Of a stretch of 64,000 nt of DNA, positions 58,049 to 64,000 are shown one piece after another. A program made the position numbers and the translations under genes. The number at the start of each line of letters is the position of its first letter. The first letter of the stretch is position 1. Under the pieces are notes generated by a model. That model was not told where the DNA came from, ran no database searches, and was given only the letters and a program-made list of their open reading frames with translations. The DNA lies in assembly GCF_003031405.1 (NCBI RefSeq), contig NZ_CP020469.1, positions 3,534,001-3,598,000 of the forward strand, written 5' to 3'. The stretch comes from Halomonas sp. 'Soap Lake #6'. GTDB taxonomy: Bacteria > Pseudomonadota > Gammaproteobacteria > Pseudomonadales > Halomonadaceae.

Positions 58049-60100
58049 ATGGTTAACGATCCGCTACTGCAGCCCTTCCAGCTCAAGCATCTCACTCTGA
58101 AGAACAGGCTTATGATGACGTCCCACGAGCCCGCTTATCCTGAGGACGGAATGCCCAAGGCGCTCTACCGCGCCTACCACGTCGAGCGTGCCAAGGCCGG
58201 CCTTGGCTTGACCATGACAGCCGGATCCGCGGCGGTGGCCAAGGACAGCCCGCCAGTGTTCAACAACATTCTCGCCTACCAGGATGAAGTGGTGCCGTGG
58301 ATGCGTGAGTTGACCGACGCCTGCCACGAACACGGCACCGCAGTGATGATCCAGCTGACCCATCTGGGCCGACGCACCCGTTGGGACAAGGGCGACTGGC
58401 TGCCAGCGGTATCGCCCGCTCATCGCCGCGAGACATCCCACCGCGCCTTTCCCAAGCAGGTCGAGGAGTGGGATATCGAGCGTCTGATCCGCGACTATGC
58501 CGATGCCGCCGAGCGCATGCACGCCGCTGGCCTTGATGGTATCGAGCTGCAGGCCTATGGCCACCTGATGGACCAGTTCTGGTCTCCGTTGACCAATACC
58601 CTTGAGGCGCCCTACGGGGGCGATCTCGACAACCGACTGCGCTTCACCTTCGACGTGCTACGCGCCATTCGCCAGCGGGTCGGCGAGGCATTCATCGTCG
58701 GTGTACGCTACACCGGAGATGAGATGCTGTCTGGGGGGCTGACTGCCGAAGAAGGCATGACGATCTCTCACCGCCTCAAGGACAGCGGTTTGATCGACTT
58801 CCTCAACGTGGTGCGTGGGCATATCGACACCGACGCGGGGCTCACCGATGTAATTCCCATTCAGGGCATGCCCAGTGCCCCACACCTGGATTTCGCCGGT
58901 GAGATCAAGCGCGAGGTCGATTTCCCCACCTTCCATGGCGCCAAGATCCAAGATGTCGCCACTGCCCGCTATGCCATCGCCTCAGGCAAGGTCGATATGA
59001 TCGGCATGACCCGTGCCCATATGGCCGACCCGCACATCGTGCGCAAGATCGTGGAGGGACGTGAGGAAGAGATTCGTCCCTGCGTCGGCGCCAACTACTG
59101 TCTCGATCGCATCTATCAGGGAGGCGCCGCCTACTGCATCCACAACGCCGCTACTGGGCGGGAAACCACCATGCCCCATAGCATTCCCAAGGCGGCACAG
59201 CGGCGGCGGGTGGTAATTATCGGCGCAGGACCAGCGGGGTTGGAAGCTGCCCGCGTCGCTGGAGAGCGGAACCATTCGGTGGTGGTACTGGAAGCCGCCA
59301 GCGATGCCGGGGGACAGGTGCGGCTCACGGCTCAGAGTGAGCGTCGCCGCGAGATGCTGGGTATCATTGATTGGCGCCTGGCGCGCTGCGAGGCGCTCGG
59401 CGTCGAGATCCGCTACAACATATGGGCCGAGGTCGAGGACGTGCTCGCCGAAAAACCAGACGTGGTGATCGTGGCCACCGGCGGCTACCCCATGGAAGAC
59501 CAGCCCGCAGTCGGCAGTGATCTGGTGGTCAACACCTGGGATATCTTGTCTGGGCACGTGCCACCGGGCAAACGGGTATTGCTGTTCGACGATGCAGGCG
59601 ATCATGCCGCCCTGCAGGCGGCGGAGATCATTGCCGCCTCGGGGGCCGACCTCGAGATCATGACACCCGACCGCACCTTCTCCGCGGAAATCATGGCCAT
59701 GAATCTGGTGCCCTACATGCGTTCCCTGCAGCGACCCAACGTCACCTTCACGCCCACCTATCGACTGAAATCCGTGCAGTGCGACGGCAGTGAACTACTC
59801 GCCAGGATCACCAGCGACTATGTTATTCACGGCCAGGTGGATATGAATCATGAGCGGCGCATCGACCAGGTGGTAGTCAACTACGGCATCACACCGATGG
59901 CTGAGATCTACTTCGACCTGAAGCCGCACTCCAGCAACGGTGGGGAAGTAAACTACGATGACCTGATCACGGGCGCCCCTCAAACCGTGATTCGAAACCC
60001 AGACGGCCGCTTCCAGCTGTTCCGGATCGGCGATGCCGTCGAGTCCCGGAACACCCATGCGGCCATCTACGACGCGCTCAGGCTAGTTAAAGACCTTTAA
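58049..60100 (+). CDS. dgcA: Dimethylglycine demethylase subunit DgcA (OYE/TMADH-like)
   Basis: A 683-residue flavoprotein converting dimethylglycine to sarcosine. The N-terminal Old-Yellow-Enzyme barrel (~1-345) begins LLQPFQLKHLTLKNR. A cysteine segment CVGANYC...AYCIHN (~residues 345-370) corresponds to the [4Fe-4S] loop of trimethylamine dehydrogenase, but the second Cys reads Ala. The C-terminal FAD/NAD domain has IIGAGPAGLEAARVAG (~387-402). The start at 58049 matches the family; the 28-codon longer frame overlaps the promoter. Neither has a Shine-Dalgarno. No dgcB lies in the window. It overlaps fdsA by 4 bp, convergent. Confidence 0.88.
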   Translation: MVNDPLLQPFQLKHLTLKNRLMMTSHEPAYPEDGMPKALYRAYHVERAKAGLGLTMTAGSAAVAKDSPPVFNNILAYQDEVVPWMRELTDACHEHGTAVMIQLTHLGRRTRWDKGDWLPAVSPAHRRETSHRAFPKQVEEWDIERLIRDYADAAERMHAAGLDGIELQAYGHLMDQFWSPLTNTLEAPYGGDLDNRLRFTFDVLRAIRQRVGEAFIVGVRYTGDEMLSGGLTAEEGMTISHRLKDSGLIDFLNVVRGHIDTDAGLTDVIPIQGMPSAPHLDFAGEIKREVDFPTFHGAKIQDVATARYAIASGKVDMIGMTRAHMADPHIVRKIVEGREEEIRPCVGANYCLDRIYQGGAAYCIHNAATGRETTMPHSIPKAAQRRRVVIIGAGPAGLEAARVAGERNHSVVVLEAASDAGGQVRLTAQSERRREMLGIIDWRLARCEALGVEIRYNIWAEVEDVLAEKPDVVIVATGGYPMEDQPAVGSDLVVNTWDILSGHVPPGKRVLLFDDAGDHAALQAAEIIAASGADLEIMTPDRTFSAEIMAMNLVPYMRSLQRPNVTFTPTYRLKSVQCDGSELLARITSDYVIHGQVDMNHERRIDQVVVNYGITPMAEIYFDLKPHSSNGGEVNYDDLITGAPQTVIRNPDGRFQLFRIGDAVESRNTHAAIYDALRLVKDL

Positions 60101-62985
60101 CACAACGCCCTATTTTCCACCTCCATTGCTCCATCGGCGGGCCCTTTTCCGGCAGGCGCAAGGCGACAGGCGGCATACTTGAACTCAGGAATCTTCCCAA
60201 AAGGGTCCAGCGCTGGGTTGGTTAATAGGTTTGCCGCTGCTTCTCCGTAACAGAAAGGCACGAACACCATGCCCTCTGGCATCCCCGGATCAATCCTCGC
60301 CTTGAGGGTAATGGAGCCTCGCCGAGTGGCGATCGTCAGGTCATCGCCCGGCGCCATCCCTAGTCGGATAAGCTCAGCAGGCGCCAAGCTCGCCACTGCT
60401 TCCGGCTCCAGGTCATCGAGTACTTTGGCACGACGGGTCATGGAACCGGTATGCCAGTGCTCTAACTGACGCCCGGTAGTCAGTACCGTAGGATAATCGC
60501 TATCTACCGGCTCATCCGGTGGCAGCGGGCGCGTAGGCGCAAATTTCGCCCGGCCGCTGACGGTGGGGAAGGCATCACTGAAGACCACGTCTTGCCCCGG
60601 TGCATCCTCGGCTGGGCAAGGGTAGGTCACCGACTGCTCACGCTCCAGACGCTCCCAGGAAATATGGTCGAGAGAGGGCATGCCGCGCTTCATCTCGGCG
60701 AAGACGTCCTGCGGATGCTGGTAGTTCCAGTCCAGGCCAAAGCGTTTGGCCATTTCCTGGATGATCCACCAATCCAGCTTGGCCTGACCGGGCAGCGGCA
60801 GTGCTGCACGACCCAACTGCACTTGGCGGTTGGTGTTGGTGACAGTACCGTCCTTCTCGGGCCAGGCGGAAGCAGGCAGAATGACATCGGCGAACTGGGC
60901 GGTCTCGGTGACAAACAGATCCTGCACCACCAGATGTTCCAGTTTGGCCAAGGCGGCCCGTGCATGGGCGAGATCCGGGTCGGACATCGCCGGGTTCTCA
61001 CCCTGGATGTACATACCGCGAATAGTGCCCGCGGTGATGGCGTCCATAATTTCCACCACGGTGAGACCAGGCGTGGGATCCAGTTTGGTGTTCCACAACT
61101 CTTCGAACGCAGCACGGACTTGATCATCGCTCACCGGCTGGTAGTCCGGCATTACCATGGGAATCAGGCCCGCATCAGACGCCCCCTGAACATTATTCTG
61201 GCCGCGTAACGGGTGCAGGCCGGTACCTGGGCGACCGGTCTGGCCACAAGCCAGTGCCAGCGAGATCAGGCAGCGGGCGTTGTCGGTACCGTGAGTATGC
61301 TGGGAAATACCCATGCCCCAGAAAATCATTGCCCGCTCGGCGGTTGCATAGAGCCTCGCCACTTCGCGGATGGTCTCTGGCTCAACACCGCACAGGCCGC
61401 TCATCGCTTCGGGAGTCATGTCTACCGTATGCGCTTTCAGGGCCTCGAAACCCTCGGTGTGCTTAGCTATATAGGCCGCATCAAACAACTCCTCGGTGAT
61501 GATCACGTTGAGGATGGCGTTGAACAGCGCTACATCTGCCCCCAGCGAGAAGCGCACGCTCAGGTGGGCATATGCATCCAGTGCCTGGCCTCGGGGGTCA
61601 AGAATCACTATCTTGGTGCCGCGCTTAGCGGCCTGCTTGAAGAAGGTGGCTGCCACCGGATGGTTCACGGCTGGGTTGCAGCCAGTGAGGATTACCACGT
61701 CGGCCTGGCTCGCCTGCATAAAGGAGGCAGTTACCGCACCAGAGCCAATGCACTCCATGAGTGCCGCCACCGAGCTGGCATGACATAAGCGGGTACAGTG
61801 ATCTACATGGTTAGAACCAAAGCCTGTGCGTACCAGCTTCTGGAACAGCCACGCCTCTTCATTGGAGCACTTGGCGCTGCCGAATCCTGCCAGGGCATCA
61901 GGGCCGTGGAGCGCCTTTAATTCGACGAGCCCACTAGCGGCAAAATCCAGGGCTTCATCCCAGCTCGCCTCGCGGAAATGGGTCAAAGGCTTGGCGGGGT
62001 CGAAGTTCGGGTCGACGCCCTTAGCGGCACCCTCGCGACGAATCAGCGGGGTAGTGAGACGCGATGGATGGCGCGGATAGTCGTAGCCGAAGCGCCCTTT
62101 TACACACAACCGGTTCTCGTTAGAAGGGCCATCGCGGCCTTCCACATAAAGGATCTCGTCGTCCTTGATATGGTAGGTGAGCTGACAGCCCACCCCACAG
62201 TAGGGGCAAACCGAGTCGACCTTACGGTCGGCCACAGCAGAATCGCCACGTCCTTCTTCATTGACCAGGGTAGCGGGCAGCAGGGCGCCGGTGGGGCAAG
62301 CCTGAACGCACTCGCCACAGGCCACGCAGGTACTAGCCCCCATAGGGTCGTCGAAATCAAACACAATCTTGGACGCCGCACCGCGATGCGCCAGCCCGAT
62401 CACGTCGTTGACCTGCACTTCTCGACAGGCGCGTACGCAGAGGTTGCACTCTATACAGGCATCAAGATTGACACTCATGGCAGAGTGACTGCTGCCTTGG
62501 CTCAGGCTATTAGTTCGCGGCGCTACATGGTGCACGGTAGGCGCCTCGTGCTCGCTGCGTTTGGGCAGCTTGCGGCGCACCTCAGTGGCATCGATGGCTA
62601 GATGGTCGGCCATGGCCCAGAAGTGGCTTGAGCGGTCGGGGCTCTCTTCTCGTTCTGGCTGGTCGACCACCAGCATTTCCATGACCATCTTGCGGGCCAT
62701 ATGCGCTCGCTCAGAGCTGGCACTATTGACCACCATACCAGGGGCTGCCTGACGCAAGCAGCTAGCGGCCAGGGTACGTTCGCCCTCGATTTCCACCATA
62801 CAGGCGCGGCAGTTGCCGTCGGCGCGATAACCGCTGGCATCCTTGAAACAGAGATGAGGAATGGTCTCACCAGCGCGCTTGGCCACCTGCCAGAGACTTT
62901 CACCTGGGTGGGCGCTCACTTCAACGCCATCCAGGGTCAGGGTAAAGCTTTGGTTTAAGCTGTGGTTTAAGCTCTGTTCGCTCAT
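60097..62985 (-). CDS. fdsA: NAD-dependent formate dehydrogenase alpha (molybdenum) subunit
   Basis: A 962-residue catalytic subunit. An N-terminal 2Fe-2S domain (~residues 12-90, CRACMVE), a His/Cys cluster region (~90-150) and two 4Fe-4S ferredoxin motifs (CIECNLCVRAC, CVACGECVQAC, ~165-235) are followed by the CPYCGVGC cluster (~260) and the molybdopterin guanine dinucleotide domains. The Mo ligand is Cys ~400 in RLCHASS. GGGAG six bases before ATG 62985 sets the start. A 12-bp duplication encodes SLNHSLNQS at the N-terminus. It oxidises formate to CO2. Confidence 0.93.
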   Translation of the reverse strand: MSEQSLNHSLNQSFTLTLDGVEVSAHPGESLWQVAKRAGETIPHLCFKDASGYRADGNCRACMVEIEGERTLAASCLRQAAPGMVVNSASSERAHMARKMVMEMLVVDQPEREESPDRSSHFWAMADHLAIDATEVRRKLPKRSEHEAPTVHHVAPRTNSLSQGSSHSAMSVNLDACIECNLCVRACREVQVNDVIGLAHRGAASKIVFDFDDPMGASTCVACGECVQACPTGALLPATLVNEEGRGDSAVADRKVDSVCPYCGVGCQLTYHIKDDEILYVEGRDGPSNENRLCVKGRFGYDYPRHPSRLTTPLIRREGAAKGVDPNFDPAKPLTHFREASWDEALDFAASGLVELKALHGPDALAGFGSAKCSNEEAWLFQKLVRTGFGSNHVDHCTRLCHASSVAALMECIGSGAVTASFMQASQADVVILTGCNPAVNHPVAATFFKQAAKRGTKIVILDPRGQALDAYAHLSVRFSLGADVALFNAILNVIITEELFDAAYIAKHTEGFEALKAHTVDMTPEAMSGLCGVEPETIREVARLYATAERAMIFWGMGISQHTHGTDNARCLISLALACGQTGRPGTGLHPLRGQNNVQGASDAGLIPMVMPDYQPVSDDQVRAAFEELWNTKLDPTPGLTVVEIMDAITAGTIRGMYIQGENPAMSDPDLAHARAALAKLEHLVVQDLFVTETAQFADVILPASAWPEKDGTVTNTNRQVQLGRAALPLPGQAKLDWWIIQEMAKRFGLDWNYQHPQDVFAEMKRGMPSLDHISWERLEREQSVTYPCPAEDAPGQDVVFSDAFPTVSGRAKFAPTRPLPPDEPVDSDYPTVLTTGRQLEHWHTGSMTRRAKVLDDLEPEAVASLAPAELIRLGMAPGDDLTIATRRGSITLKARIDPGMPEGMVFVPFCYGEAAANLLTNPALDPFGKIPEFKYAACRLAPAGKGPADGAMEVENRALC

Positions 62986-62996
62986 ACTCATCTCCC

Positions 62997-64000
62997 TTAT
63001 CCCTTGACGATAACGTTCTGGGCGGCAAGCTCGCTGCGGAAATCCTTGAGCAGCCCCAGCACCGGATTAGGCGCAGCCTGGCCAAGCCCGCAAATAGAAG
63101 CGTCAATCATTACTTGGGAGAGCTGCGTCATAAGTGCGGCGTCCCATTCATTCCGCTCAAGCAGCGTGAGCATTTTTTCAGTACCCACTCGACAGGGGGT
63201 ACATTGACCACAGGATTCATCAGCAAAGAAGGCCAACAAGTTGGTAGCCACTGAGCGCAGATTGTCCTGATCAGAAAGCACGATCACAGCGGCCGAACCG
63301 ATAAAACAGCCGTGCTCCTGGAGGGTATCGAAGTCGAGAGGAATATTGGCCTTGGTGGCAGGCAGAATGCCGCCAGAGGCGCCGCCAGGCAAATAGGCAG
63401 CTAAGCGATGCCCTTCGGCCATGCCACCACAATACTCGTCAATTAACTCGCTGAGAGTGATACCTGCGGGCGCTAAATAAACGCCGGGATGTTTGACCCG
63501 GCCCGAGACCGAGAAGCTGCGCAGCCCCACCCGGCCGTGACGACCCTGGCTGGAAAAGGCTTCAGCGCCACGCTGCCAGATTATTGGAATCCAGTAGACG
63601 GTCTCGACGTTATTGACCAACGTTGGGCGGTCAAAGAGCCCTTTTTGAGCCACGAAGGGAGGCCGGTGGCGGGGCTTGCCAGGTTTGCCTTCCAGCGACT
63701 CGATCATCGCTGACTCTTCGCCGCAGATATAGGCCCCAGCGCCACGACGCAGCACGATATAACCTGGTGCTACCAGGCCAGCCGCTTCAAGCTCGCCAAT
63801 GGCCTCGCGCAGTACGCCATGCAACGCTGGGTACTCGTCACGCAGATAGATATACAGCGCCTCAGCATCTACTGCCCACGCACTAACCAAAGCGCCTTCA
63901 AGAAATTGGTGCGGCGAGCGCTCTAAATAATAGCGGTCTTTAAAGGTACCGGGCTCACCCTCATCGGCATTGATGGCGCAGTAACGAGGACCCGCCTCTT
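62997..64000 (-). CDS. fdsB: NAD-dependent formate dehydrogenase beta (NuoF-like) subunit, 5' end missing
   Basis: The frame stays open to the window edge; the ATG-like start near 63890 is internal because INADEGEPGTFKDRYYLE, the FMN/NAD-binding family signature, lies upstream of it. Further signatures are GAYICGEESA, RPTLVNNVET and the 4Fe-4S motif CGQCTPC with a later Cys in CGLG. It transfers electrons from fdsA to NAD. It lies 11 bp before fdsA in one operon; a gamma (NuoE-like) subunit is expected beyond the window. Confidence 0.93.
   Translation of the reverse strand, partial: EAGPRYCAINADEGEPGTFKDRYYLERSPHQFLEGALVSAWAVDAEALYIYLRDEYPALHGVLREAIGELEAAGLVAPGYIVLRRGAGAYICGEESAMIESLEGKPGKPRHRPPFVAQKGLFDRPTLVNNVETVYWIPIIWQRGAEAFSSQGRHGRVGLRSFSVSGRVKHPGVYLAPAGITLSELIDEYCGGMAEGHRLAAYLPGGASGGILPATKANIPLDFDTLQEHGCFIGSAAVIVLSDQDNLRSVATNLLAFFADESCGQCTPCRVGTEKMLTLLERNEWDAALMTQLSQVMIDASICGLGQAAPNPVLGLLKDFRSELAAQNVIVKG

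Overview
The window looks like the chromosome of a moderately halophilic gammaproteobacterium of the Halomonas/Vreelandella type. That assignment rests on gene content and order (glycine-betaine catabolism, a PQQ/ErcA/ErcS alcohol-oxidation locus, a 140-bp palindromic repeat I recall from such genomes) and not on a marker gene. I see no rRNA, tRNA, CRISPR, prophage or transposase.

Layout. 1-3020: the 3' part of a secreted calcium-binding-repeat protein, then a LemA + DUF3137 membrane pair on the minus strand. 3112-5531: katG with a clean terminator and an OxyR-like site upstream. 6026-23213: a PQQ and alcohol-oxidation island. It holds pqqA (23 codons), pqqB, pqqC, pqqD, pqqE; on the minus strand a CxxxCW rhodanese-like protein, a pentapeptide-repeat protein and a PQQ alcohol dehydrogenase; on the plus strand cytochrome c550 (pedF), a SoxYZ-like carrier, a SoxH-like zinc hydrolase, an S9 peptidase, ercA, ercS and pqqF; and finally the response regulator erbR on the minus strand. 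Together they make the cofactor, the periplasmic enzyme, its electron acceptor and the regulators.

23459-39625: a minus-strand block in which nearly every product is exported or membrane-bound and none has a recognised pathway. It includes an 1801-residue PPC/discoidin-like/double-VWA protein and a transglutaminase-like protein without the catalytic cysteine. This is the least explained part of the window. 39880-43261: a plus-strand cassette of a secreted molybdopterin-fold protein, a sensor kinase and a LuxR-type response regulator.

43339-64000: one-carbon and betaine catabolism. GbcAB converts glycine betaine to dimethylglycine, DgcA converts that to sarcosine, SoxBDAG to glycine plus methylene-THF, GlyA to serine and SdaA to pyruvate. 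PurU releases formate from formyl-THF, and an NAD-type formate dehydrogenase (fdsA, and fdsB cut by the window end) oxidises it. A TetR regulator between gbcA and dgcA has a perfect inverted-repeat operator. metY lies beside sdaA.

Start codons were chosen by Shine-Dalgarno spacing and family length, so many genes start downstream of the longest open frame. Domain calls are by eye.
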